From: a virus
Virus record (IMG/VR): IMGVR_UViG_3300032213_000855
Span: 1 to 42,683 of that record
Strand: one strand, 5' to 3'
Length of the DNA: 42,683 nt
A program made the position numbers and the translations under genes. The stretch's first letter is position 1, and the number at the start of each line of letters is the position of its first letter. The notes under the pieces were generated by a model, which worked only from the letters and a program-made list of their open reading frames with translations, was not told the DNA's origin and did no database searches. Positions 30,128 through 36,573 of the stretch are shown here, piece by piece.

Positions 30128-30279
30128 TATCCTGCCTTCCGTGTGAGTGAACGAGCCACAATCTTGTGGAACTCGCGTGCTTCCTGCCAACCATCACGAT
30201 TACCCATCTGATACGCTGAGTAACCTACTACGAGTGCTAGAATCAAGTCAATCAGGAGATTGAACCCGTTATAGAACAT
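30127..30279 (-). CDS. Small membrane protein, first gene of leftward operon, 50 aa
   Basis: ATG at 30279 is chosen; the upstream in-frame GTG at 30348 would lie inside the leader hairpin. Residues ~5-24 form a hydrophobic helix (GFNLLIDLILALVVGYSAYQ) followed by a charged helix with Arg and Lys. It is therefore a single-span protein with a cytoplasmic basic tail. Its stop overlaps the amidoligase start (TAATG), which suggests a link, for example membrane targeting of the enzyme. GGAAGGAAG lies ~11 bases upstream. Confidence 0.65.
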   Translation of the reverse strand: MFYNGFNLLIDLILALVVGYSAYQMGNRDGWQEAREFHKIVARSLTRKAG

Positions 30280-30308
30280 CACGATAGATACTTCCTTCCG
30301 TAGAAATG

Positions 30309-30357
30309 AAAAACTCCCCTGAGTGTCTAGAAAGGTCTTAACACACACTCAGGAGAG
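30309..30357 (-). terminator. Attenuator-like hairpin in the leader of the amidoligase operon
   Basis: On the minus strand a 13-bp stem (30345-30357 with 30314-30326; one G-T pair) closes an 18-base loop and is followed by TTTTT (30313-30309). It lies between the leftward promoter (~30382-30410) and the first gene (30279). An intrinsic terminator at this place would cut most transcripts short unless an antiterminator acts. A second small hairpin, ACCTC-TTTT-GAGGT (30360-30373), precedes it in the leader. Confidence 0.7.
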
Positions 30358-30381
30358 CAACCTCTTTTGAGGTCAAGGAGA

Positions 30382-30414
30382 ACCCTACCATAGTCCAATT
30401 TTGAACTCAAATTG
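30382..30414 (-). promoter_or_regulatory. Leftward promoter of amidoligase operon with overlapping inverted repeat
   Basis: Minus strand: -35 TTGAGT (30410-30405), 17-base spacer, -10 TAGGGT (30387-30382) preceded by TGG as extended -10. An inverted repeat CAATTT/AAATTG (30396-30414) overlaps the -35 and spacer, as expected for an operator. The -10 block ATGGTAGG is nearly the same as in the divergent rightward promoter at 30870-30900 and similar to the early promoter at 19247. Confidence 0.6.
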
Positions 30415-30494
30415 ACCTTAAAAAGCCCTTAGCAGAAGAAAAGAAAATACGTGGGTGCGTGGGTAATAGGTTCGTTGGTTAGTTCGTTCGTATG

Positions 30495-30592
30495 ACAGCC
30501 ATGTATGCCACGCGTGTGCGTCAGGGTGTGCGCTCGAGCATACACGTGTGTGCGTGCCGGTCAGGACAGCGATGTATCTCACGCGTGTGCGT
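30495..30592 (+). repeat. Pair of 27-base imperfect direct repeats
   Basis: Copy 1 at 30495-30521 and copy 2 at 30566-30592 share the frame ACAGC-ATGTAT-CACGCGTGTGCGT with three mismatches. The start-to-start spacing is 71 bases. Both contain ACGCGTG, a word that recurs in this part of the genome. They lie 80-180 bases from the DnaA boxes and look like iterons or binding sites for a phage initiator. Confidence 0.6.
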
Positions 30593-30671
30593 GCGTATCG
30601 TGCGTGCGTGCGTGTGCTTGCCTGGGCCTGGAATTTTTTTTCTACCCTGGGTCGCGTGGATCCGCGTAAAT

Positions 30672-30692
30672 TGTGGATAAAGTTGTGGATAA
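30672..30692 (-). promoter_or_regulatory. Two tandem DnaA boxes
   Basis: TGTGGATAA occurs at 30672-30680 and again at 30684-30692. Its reverse complement, TTATCCACA, is the perfect consensus DnaA box. The copies are 12 bases apart in the same orientation. Two exact 9-mers this close are unlikely by chance. With the flanking repeats they support host DnaA-dependent initiation of phage replication. Confidence 0.75.
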
Positions 30693-30869
30693 AAATGGAT
30701 CCGCGCACGCATGGCCGGACAGCAATCTAAGTTCTACACGTGTGTTCGTATATGCCCCGAACGGGCAGGTTTTCGCACGTTTCGATTCCCCTTCATGGCA
30801 AAAGTTCCCCAACACAAACCCCAAAAGATGCCCCAACACTCCCGACTTTTACGCTCAAAATAGGCTAAT

Positions 30870-30925
30870 TTGACACTTTCCCTTTTGGTCATGGTAGGAT
30901 TTTCTTAGTGGAAATTCCTCCACTC
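30870..30925 (+). promoter_or_regulatory. Rightward promoter and leader hairpin for the 145-aa gene
   Basis: A perfect -35 TTGACA (30870-30875), 19-base spacer, and -10 TAGGAT (30895-30900) with TGG extended -10. The leader has a small hairpin, AGTGGA-AATTCC-TCCACT (30907-30924), then AAAGG seven bases before ATG 30943. The core block ATGGTAGGAT mirrors the leftward promoter. This is the strongest consensus promoter that I see in the window. Confidence 0.7.
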
Positions 30926-30942
30926 AAACGAAAGGTCTAAAA

Positions 30943-31380
30943 ATGAACAAGAACGAAATCGCAAATATCGTGGCTCTATTCCCATTCGAGTCAGATACCG
31001 CTAAATCACTCGTGAACCGCCTAGAGTCAGCACTCACAAAAGACGGAACACCCTCAGCACGTCTCCGCATGGCATCATCATCACTTCTCGCGCTATCTGA
31101 CAAAGTTGATTCAGAGAGCCAAGATTCAGGAATGCTCATAGCACTCGGCTCTTTCCTTCTAATCGGCTCAGAAATCGCGAAGGAACAAGCACCAAAAGCC
31201 AGCACCACACAAGCACCAAAAGCACCAAAAGCCACACGCGAAAAATGGTTCGATGCGGATTCACCAGAAGCGAAAGCCATCACCACACCAAAGCCACGCG
31301 CAAAGAAAAACGCGCCAGCACCAGTAATCGCGGATGAAATTCTCGCGCTACTCGTTCAAGCGATAAACGCGGGCAAGTAG
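30943..31380 (+). CDS. Hypothetical protein, 145 aa, transcribed alone
   Basis: A protein with no recognised family. Residues 1-75 are Ser/Leu/Ala-rich helices (VALFPFESDTAKSLVNRLES, then a GSFLLIGSEIA helix). The middle ~75-120 is a Lys/Pro/Ala/Thr-rich linker with repeats of APKA. The C-terminal ~25 residues form a last helix. It has its own strong promoter, leader hairpin and strong terminator, so it is a separate transcription unit next to the putative origin. That position would suit an early regulator, an initiator or a small terminase, none of which can be shown from sequence. Confidence 0.75.
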   Translation: MNKNEIANIVALFPFESDTAKSLVNRLESALTKDGTPSARLRMASSSLLALSDKVDSESQDSGMLIALGSFLLIGSEIAKEQAPKASTTQAPKAPKATREKWFDADSPEAKAITTPKPRAKKNAPAPVIADEILALLVQAINAGK

Positions 31381-31400
31381 TCACCCGACACAAACCGGAG

Positions 31401-31481
31401 CCCGTTACGCGTGAACCTACGCGTGGCGGGTTTCCGCGTGTGCGCGCCGGGCTCTGCCCGGACCCGACGCCCTGCAGGCGT
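31401..31481 (+). repeat. Three consecutive GC-rich hairpins after the 145-aa gene
   Basis: Stem 1: CCCGTTACGCGT (31401-31412) with ACGCGTGGCGGG (31419-31430), 12 pairs including two G-T. Stem 2: CCGGGC-TCT-GCCCGG (31447-31461), perfect. Stem 3: ACGCC-CTGCA-GGCGT (31467-31481). The terminator stem follows at 31495. The segment is more GC-rich than its surroundings. It could be a structured 3' RNA that is cut out as a small RNA. Confidence 0.55.
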
Positions 31482-31494
31482 GGCTGAAAAATGA

Positions 31495-31534
31495 ACCGGT
31501 GGTCGCAAAAAGCGCGACCCCGGTGCTTATTTTT
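31495..31534 (+). terminator. Strong intrinsic terminator
   Basis: ACCGG and GGTCGC (31495-31506, one T bulge) pair with GCGACC and CCGGT (31514-31524), 11 pairs, loop AAAAAGC, followed by GC and a TTATTTTT tail (to 31534). A GAAAAA run lies on the left, giving some bidirectional character. It ends the 145-residue gene unit and insulates it from the TerL leader. Confidence 0.8.
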
Positions 31535-31806
31535 CTAACAACCCCCTATATACCACTATCACTTTATATTTTTTTACCATCCTTTTGCCATATAACTAGA
31601 CATTTCCGGGTATAAATGTATAAGTTTCAGGTTATAGCGTTCGCTTTACCCTATTTGAACGGGTTAGTATATATGTAGTGTAAAACGAACGGAAGTCCCT
31701 AGTGAGTTTTACCTGGCTAGTAGCAAGCCTTAATGGCTTGCCTCGAGGGGGTAGTGAGGCGCTCTAGAGAGCGCCGAACGAAGGGGGATAAACGGGGTGG
31801 TTTTAT
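31535..31806 (+). other. Structured non-coding leader before TerL; possible packaging site
   Basis: No gene is supported in these 272 bases. The left half is AT-rich with a T7 tract. The right half holds three perfect inverted repeats: GTAAAAC (31680-31686)/GTTTTAC (31706-31712), GCAAGCC-TTAAT-GGCTTGC (31723-31741) and GGCGCTCT-AG-AGAGCGCC (31758-31775). GGGGTGG six bases before ATG 31807 is the likely ribosome-binding site. The structures may form a regulated 5' leader of the late transcript, or include the recognition site for DNA packaging, which often lies next to terminase genes. Confidence 0.5.
31645..31673 (+). promoter_or_regulatory. Candidate late promoter upstream of TerL
   Basis: TTTACC (31645-31650), a 17-base spacer and TATATA (31668-31673) give a loose promoter match. 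It differs from the ATGG-TA class promoters elsewhere in the genome, which would fit reading by the phage sigma-like factor. Support is weak, because the match to consensus is only four of six in each hexamer. Confidence 0.3.
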
Positions 31807-33678
31807 ATGGGTGCTAAAGCGGGTGTTGAACACCACAGTGTTATTGCGCTAAGGGAAGCAAAGGCTAAAGTTCTGTCCTTTGTTGCCCAAGGATTATCTA
31901 TCCAAGATGCCATTATCAAGGCTGACAGAAAGCCTGATGTAATGAAGGACTGGAAGAAAGACCTAAAATTCATCAAGGAACTTGAGAAGGCCAAAGAGAC
32001 TGGCAACCAAGTTATGGATATGGTCACAGGTGATGCCAAGTATAAGATTGGCTTTGCTGAGTTCTCCAAGGAGTTCCTAGACTCACCTATCTTCCCTCAT
32101 CACCAGAACTGGATTGACATCCTTGAGGGCAACGAGCCATCTTGGCTCCACGACTCTATGGTCTATGAGAAGGCTTCTTCTAAACGCCTCCTAGTCAATG
32201 TGCCTCCTGAGCACGCTAAGTCTACAGTTATCACTGTGAACTATTGCGTCTATCGGATTGCCATGAATCCCAATGTCAAAATTACTATTGTCTCTAAAAC
32301 TCAAGAGCGTGCCAAGGAGTATCTCTACTCCATCAAGCAACGCCTGAGTCACGAACGCTGGGCTAAGATGCAGGCTGTCTATGGCTCCGCCGGTGGCTGG
32401 AAGGAAGACGCTGACTCTTGGAAGGCTGAGAGAATCTACATCTCTCGCGACTCTACTGAAAAGGACCCTACGGTCCAAGCCCTAGGTATCGGTGGTCAAA
32501 TCACCGGTGCTCGTTCAGACTTGATTATCCTTGATGACGTTGTGACTACCTCCAACGCTCATGAATGGGAGAAGCAACTCCTATGGCTCCAGCGAGATGT
32601 TATCACTCGTCTGGGTGATGCTGGTAAGTTGCTTATTGTGGGGACTCGTATTGCTGCTAATGACCTCTACCGAGAACTACGTCAACCTGAGCACTGGTCT
32701 TCTGGTAAGACTCCCTTTACATACATGCTGATGCCAGCAGTATTAGAAATTTATGAGAAGCCTGAAGACTGGGTTACTCTATGGCCTAAGTCCCATATAC
32801 CTTGGGAGGGCAACGAAGATGAAATTCAGCCAGATGAGAATGGACTCTACCCCAAGTGGGATGGTCCCGCCCTCTTTCGCAGACGCTCTGAAGTCTCTGC
32901 CTCTGCTTGGGCGCTAGTTTATCAGCAACAAGATGTGCAGGAAGATTCTATCTTCTCACCTCTATGTGTGCAAGGCTCCATTAATGGTATGCGAAAGCGT
33001 GGTCCATTAAAGCCAGGTGCTCCTGGTCATCCTGATGAAGTTCGCTCAGGCTACACCATCATGGGTCTAGACCCTGCTATGACAGGTAATACTGCAGCAG
33101 TGATTATGACTGTAGATAGAATTACTCGTAAGCGTTACATCCTTGACGTTGAGAATATGAAAGACCCTACGCCTCAGAAGATTCAACACTTGATTGAAGA
33201 CTGGGCTAGGAAGTATCGACCTAATGAACTTAGAATTGAAACTAACGCTCATCAGAAGGCTTATGCCCTTGATGATATCTTAAGAACTTTCCTCGCTTCA
33301 AATGGTATTCGCTTCTCTAGTCAGTTCACTGGCAAGAATAAATGGGATACTGGTTTTGGTGTGGCAGCGATGTCTGGACTATTCGGGACTGCTCGTAACA
33401 ATACCCACCAAGATGATAACTTAATAGAATTACCTTCTCAAGATGGCTCAGAAGGAATCAAGGCTCTAATCCAGCAATTGATTACTTGGAGACCTGACAC
33501 TAAGGGTAAGACTGACTGCGTAATGGCTCTATGGTTCTGCGAACTAAGAGCACGCGAGATAGTAAACAATAGCAAGATGAATCAAACTCACCTGTCAAAC
33601 AAGTGGGCTACACCAAGACAATTACAGTATCGCGGGTCCATTAACCTTAATGACTACGAGATGGAATATCAAGAATAG
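31807..33678 (+). CDS. terL: Terminase large subunit with N-terminal HTH-like region
   Basis: A 623-residue packaging motor. Residues ~15-60 (VLSFVAQGLSIQDAIIKADR and the next helix) look like a helix-turn-helix, as in small terminase subunits. The ATPase follows: Walker A-like LVNVPPEHAKST (~129-140), Walker B LIILDDVV (~239-246), and GKLLIVGTR. The C-terminal nuclease has MGLDPAMTG (Asp), ELRIETNAHQKA (Glu) and DCVMALWFCE (Asp), the RNase H-like metal triad. No separate small terminase gene was recognised, so this protein may carry both functions. The gene opens the late block after a structured leader. Confidence 0.92.
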   Translation: MGAKAGVEHHSVIALREAKAKVLSFVAQGLSIQDAIIKADRKPDVMKDWKKDLKFIKELEKAKETGNQVMDMVTGDAKYKIGFAEFSKEFLDSPIFPHHQNWIDILEGNEPSWLHDSMVYEKASSKRLLVNVPPEHAKSTVITVNYCVYRIAMNPNVKITIVSKTQERAKEYLYSIKQRLSHERWAKMQAVYGSAGGWKEDADSWKAERIYISRDSTEKDPTVQALGIGGQITGARSDLIILDDVVTTSNAHEWEKQLLWLQRDVITRLGDAGKLLIVGTRIAANDLYRELRQPEHWSSGKTPFTYMLMPAVLEIYEKPEDWVTLWPKSHIPWEGNEDEIQPDENGLYPKWDGPALFRRRSEVSASAWALVYQQQDVQEDSIFSPLCVQGSINGMRKRGPLKPGAPGHPDEVRSGYTIMGLDPAMTGNTAAVIMTVDRITRKRYILDVENMKDPTPQKIQHLIEDWARKYRPNELRIETNAHQKAYALDDILRTFLASNGIRFSSQFTGKNKWDTGFGVAAMSGLFGTARNNTHQDDNLIELPSQDGSEGIKALIQQLITWRPDTKGKTDCVMALWFCELRAREIVNNSKMNQTHLSNKWATPRQLQYRGSINLNDYEMEYQE

Positions 33679-33687
33679 GAAAATATT

Positions 33688-34098
33688 ATGCCAGGACCAT
33701 TAGTAGGAGCAGCCGCAGCAGCCGCTGCCAGATTAGTTGCTAAGAAGTTAGCGACCAATACAGCAAAAAAGACTATAACATCAGCAGCAAGAGTTCGCAA
33801 GAACACTAATGCTGCAGCAAAGGTTATTAAGACAGAATCACCTACTACTCAAAAAACTAGAATAATTCAAAAGAATAGTGTTAAAAAAATTGCTCCATCT
33901 CCTAAGGATTGGAGCGGTAAAGGTATTCCTCCTGCTACATCTGTTCGTAAGACTTCAATAAATTCCTTAGTTAAAGATGCTAAAAAAACTGTGGCTGTAA
34001 GAACAACTAGCGCTAAAAGTAAAAAATTAAGTGCTGCACAAGAACGTGCAATTGAAGCAGAAAGACGTTTTGGCTCGTCTAAATTTGACTGGCGCTAA
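33688..34098 (+). CDS. Basic Ala/Lys-rich protein between TerL and portal, 136 aa
   Basis: A strongly basic protein. Residues 1-20 are an Ala-rich helix (GPLVGAAAAAAARLVAKKLA). The middle is Lys/Thr/Ser/Val-rich and disordered in character, with KKIAPSPKDWSGKGIPP at ~70. The end LSAAQERAIEAERRFGSSKF is a helix. No family recognised. The position suggests a head or packaging-associated DNA-binding protein. A small AGGAAAATATT site precedes ATG 33688. Confidence 0.7.
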   Translation: MPGPLVGAAAAAAARLVAKKLATNTAKKTITSAARVRKNTNAAAKVIKTESPTTQKTRIIQKNSVKKIAPSPKDWSGKGIPPATSVRKTSINSLVKDAKKTVAVRTTSAKSKKLSAAQERAIEAERRFGSSKFDWR

Positions 34099-34131
34099 TT
34101 ACAATAATTTTTATCAACCGTTAGGAATCCA

Positions 34132-35895
34132 ATGGCTTTAGATATTGACAGCATAGCACGTAAGGTGCAGGTCCTTAAGGACAGGCACGCTGTTCGTGAT
34201 GCACGAATGGAAGTTATGCTTGCCATCCGTAAAGGAAATATGGTCACTACTTTTCCTGACCTATTTCCATCAGGCACAGATTCCTCAATGGTTGCAAACT
34301 TTATCGATGTTGCAGCACGCGACCTTGCTGAAGTTCTAGCACCACTTCCATCTTTTAACTGCTCAACAACTAATATTAACAATGATAGAGCGCGTGCCTT
34401 TGCTGATAAGCGCGGTATGCTTGCTAACAACTATGTTTATACTTCACGTCTTCAATCTCAGATGTATTGGGGAGCAGACTGGTATTTCACATATGGTTTC
34501 CTTCCCCTAATCATTGAAGCAGACTTTGAGAATAATCTTCCACGTATCCGTGTAGAAGACCCTATTGGTGCTTACCCTGAGTTTGATAGATTTGGTCGTT
34601 GCATCTCCTACTCAAAGCGTTACAACAAGACAATAGGCGAACTAGCAAATGATTATCCTGAGCACGCTAGTCAACTACTAGGTCCTTCAGGTTGGAACGG
34701 CAACACAGCAACTCCTGTTGAGATGATTCGCTACATGGATAAGAACACTATTGTTCTTTACATTCCTGAGCGTCAGAACTTAGTTCTATCACAGGCTAAG
34801 AATCCTCTAGGCAAGATGATGGTTTACATTGCCCGTCGTCCTGGAATTGATGATGAACCACGTGGACAGTTTGATGATGTAGTCGGCGTTCAACTAGCAC
34901 GTGCTCGTTTTGCTAACCTAGCAATGGAAGCAGCAGAGAAGTCTATCCAGGCTCCTATGACTATGCCTACCGATGTTATTGATATGCCTATGGGTCCTGA
35001 TGCTATTATCAGAACTGACTCACCACAAGGTGTAGGTCGCGTAAGACTAGATGTTCCTGCAGCAGCGTTCCAAGAACAAGCAACACTTGAATCAGAACTT
35101 CGTATTGGTGCTCGCTACCCTGAGGGTAGAACTGGAAACATCAACGCTAACATTATTACCGGTCAAGGTGTCCAAGCGCTGCTTGGTGGCTTCGACTCAC
35201 AAATCAAGGCTGGTCAAACAGTTCTAGCAGAAACACTTGAAGAAGTTATCAGTGGTTGCTTTGAACTTGACCAGATTCTCTTCGACGAAGAAAAAACAGT
35301 TCGTGGCGTTGCACAAGGTATGCCATATGAACTTAAGTATAAGCCAAGCAAAGACATCAAGAACGACTTCTCAATTGAAGTTCGTTATGGTCTTATGGCT
35401 GGACTCGACCCATCAAGAGCCCTAATCTTTTCACTACAAGCACTTGGTGCTGATTTAGTGTCAAAGGATTTCATTCGCCGCGAACTACCATGGAACGTAA
35501 ACGTTACATTGGAAGAGCAACGAATCGAAATAGAAAAAATGCGAGATAATCTCACAGCAGCAATCACAGCAAGCGCACAAGCCATACCCGCTATGGCAGC
35601 GCAGGGGCAAGACCCATCAAATCTAATAAAAAATATTGCTGATGTTATTGAACGTCGTCGCAACGGGGACAGCATAGAGGCTGCTGCTCTTGCAGTGTTT
35701 ACGCCACCGGCGCAAGCACCTGCACAGATGCAGCCAGAGACGGCTCCGATGGGCCAACAGGCTCCAGTTGAGCAGGCTCCCCAGTCCCCAGTCGCTCCTG
35801 GACAACCTCCCGTCGGAGCCCCTCAACAACCAGGACAACCACCTCAGGGTGGCGCTCCTGACTTAGCAACAATTCTTGCTGGATTGCAGGGATAA
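34132..35895 (+). CDS. Portal protein
   Basis: A 587-residue protein following TerL. The middle has the features of a portal: a DVAARDLAEVLAPLPSF segment, RIRVEDPIGAYPEFDRFGRC, LYIPERQNLVL, then helical stem and crown segments with QVLLGGF-like and RARFANLAMEAAE helices. The C-terminal ~75 residues are a Pro/Gln/Ala tail with repeated APQQPGQPPQ elements, probably disordered inside or around the head. It forms the dodecameric ring for DNA entry and exit. TTAGGAATCC lies upstream of the ATG. Identity rests on size, order after TerL and the overall pattern. Confidence 0.85.
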   Translation: MALDIDSIARKVQVLKDRHAVRDARMEVMLAIRKGNMVTTFPDLFPSGTDSSMVANFIDVAARDLAEVLAPLPSFNCSTTNINNDRARAFADKRGMLANNYVYTSRLQSQMYWGADWYFTYGFLPLIIEADFENNLPRIRVEDPIGAYPEFDRFGRCISYSKRYNKTIGELANDYPEHASQLLGPSGWNGNTATPVEMIRYMDKNTIVLYIPERQNLVLSQAKNPLGKMMVYIARRPGIDDEPRGQFDDVVGVQLARARFANLAMEAAEKSIQAPMTMPTDVIDMPMGPDAIIRTDSPQGVGRVRLDVPAAAFQEQATLESELRIGARYPEGRTGNINANIITGQGVQALLGGFDSQIKAGQTVLAETLEEVISGCFELDQILFDEEKTVRGVAQGMPYELKYKPSKDIKNDFSIEVRYGLMAGLDPSRALIFSLQALGADLVSKDFIRRELPWNVNVTLEEQRIEIEKMRDNLTAAITASAQAIPAMAAQGQDPSNLIKNIADVIERRRNGDSIEAAALAVFTPPAQAPAQMQPETAPMGQQAPVEQAPQSPVAPGQPPVGAPQQPGQPPQGGAPDLATILAGLQG

Positions 35896-35896
35896 A

Positions 35897-36139
35897 GTGG
35901 CTACGCCTAGGAAAAAGAAAATTGCTCCTAGCGATACAGTAGAGAGTAATTCATACAATCGTCTTGAGATGTATTGTATTTGGCTAAATGAATATTACAA
36001 CTCCTTGCTTAAGGCTGGCTTTAAAGCAGATGTAGCAATGACAATTATGATGGACAAGGAATCTTACCCTGACTGGGTTGAGTGGAGAATTCCTTCAACA
36101 AATGAAATATCAAAATATATGGATGAGGATGAGGACTAA
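35897..36139 (+). CDS. Conserved small protein after portal, 80 aa
   Basis: GTG at 35897 directly follows the portal stop with CAGGGA upstream and is preferred to ATG at 35876 inside the portal gene. The segment YCIWLNEYYNSLLKAGF followed by DVAMTIMMDKESYPDWV is a pattern I associate with small proteins adjacent to portal genes in actinophages. The acidic end (YMDEDED) overlaps the next start as TAATG. Function unknown; a head-assembly accessory is plausible. Confidence 0.7.
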   Translation: MATPRKKKIAPSDTVESNSYNRLEMYCIWLNEYYNSLLKAGFKADVAMTIMMDKESYPDWVEWRIPSTNEISKYMDEDED

Positions 36140-36573
36140 TGGCTGAAGTAGTTTCTGGTGTTGGCGCTGATTCCAAGAGAACCGATAATAACATTTCTGA
36201 ACGTGTAGCAAAGATTCAACGTGAAGCAAAGATTCAAAACTCAGTTGGCGGTGCTTACGAAGAAAGAAGCAACTTAACTTCTTTGGCTCAAGGCGCATCT
36301 ACAAATGTTCCTACTCCAACAATGGGTGCTGCACCTACTCCTACAGTTGCTAGAAATCCAGGTCCTCCTATTGATGTTTTTGGTCCAGGAGACCCTAATC
36401 TTCCAGAGACTGATGGTGCTCCAGGACTTACACCTGGTCGTCAACCTAACGAATTGAATACACCAATAGCAGGTCCTAATGAACTATCCGTTCTTGCCCG
36501 TGCTATTTACGCAACCAATCCAACTCCTATATGGAGACGAGTAGTTGAAGCGTTTGATGAAGAAGGGGTTTAA
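36139..36573 (+). CDS. Pro/Ala-rich virion protein, 144 aa
   Basis: Residues 1-50 are charged and helical (RVAKIQREAKIQ). Residues ~50-115 are Pro/Thr/Gly/Ala-rich (TPTMGAAPTPTVARNPGPP), unstructured. The last ~30 residues fold as helices (ELSVLARAIYATNPTPIWRR). TAATG junctions link it to both neighbours. No enzymatic motif. Probably part of the portal/internal protein assembly; a minor head protein is the safest label. Confidence 0.65.
   Translation: MAEVVSGVGADSKRTDNNISERVAKIQREAKIQNSVGGAYEERSNLTSLAQGASTNVPTPTMGAAPTPTVARNPGPPIDVFGPGDPNLPETDGAPGLTPGRQPNELNTPIAGPNELSVLARAIYATNPTPIWRRVVEAFDEEGV

Larger units (their letters stand above)
30420..30869. other. Candidate replication origin with DnaA boxes and iteron-like repeats
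   Basis: About 450 bases without a gene that I can support, placed between two divergent promoters. It holds two 27-base imperfect direct repeats (30495-30521 and 30566-30592, 24 of 27 identical), a GT-rich TGCGTGCG stretch (~30582-30620), a T8 tract (~30634-30641), and two perfect DnaA boxes on the minus strand (30672-30680 and 30684-30692), flanked by TGGATCCGCG direct repeats (30657-30666, 30696-30705). Short overlapping open frames here are composition artefacts. Confidence 0.65.

Noticed and set aside
30418-30873. Several overlapping open frames on both strands in the GT-rich region
   Set aside because: They are rich in Arg, Cys, Thr and His from the repeated TGCGTG sequence, lack ribosome-binding sites, overlap one another and cover the DnaA boxes. 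They look like composition artefacts.
31841-33678. Considered a split or frameshifted terminase
   Set aside because: The frame is uninterrupted and all ATPase and nuclease motifs are present in order.
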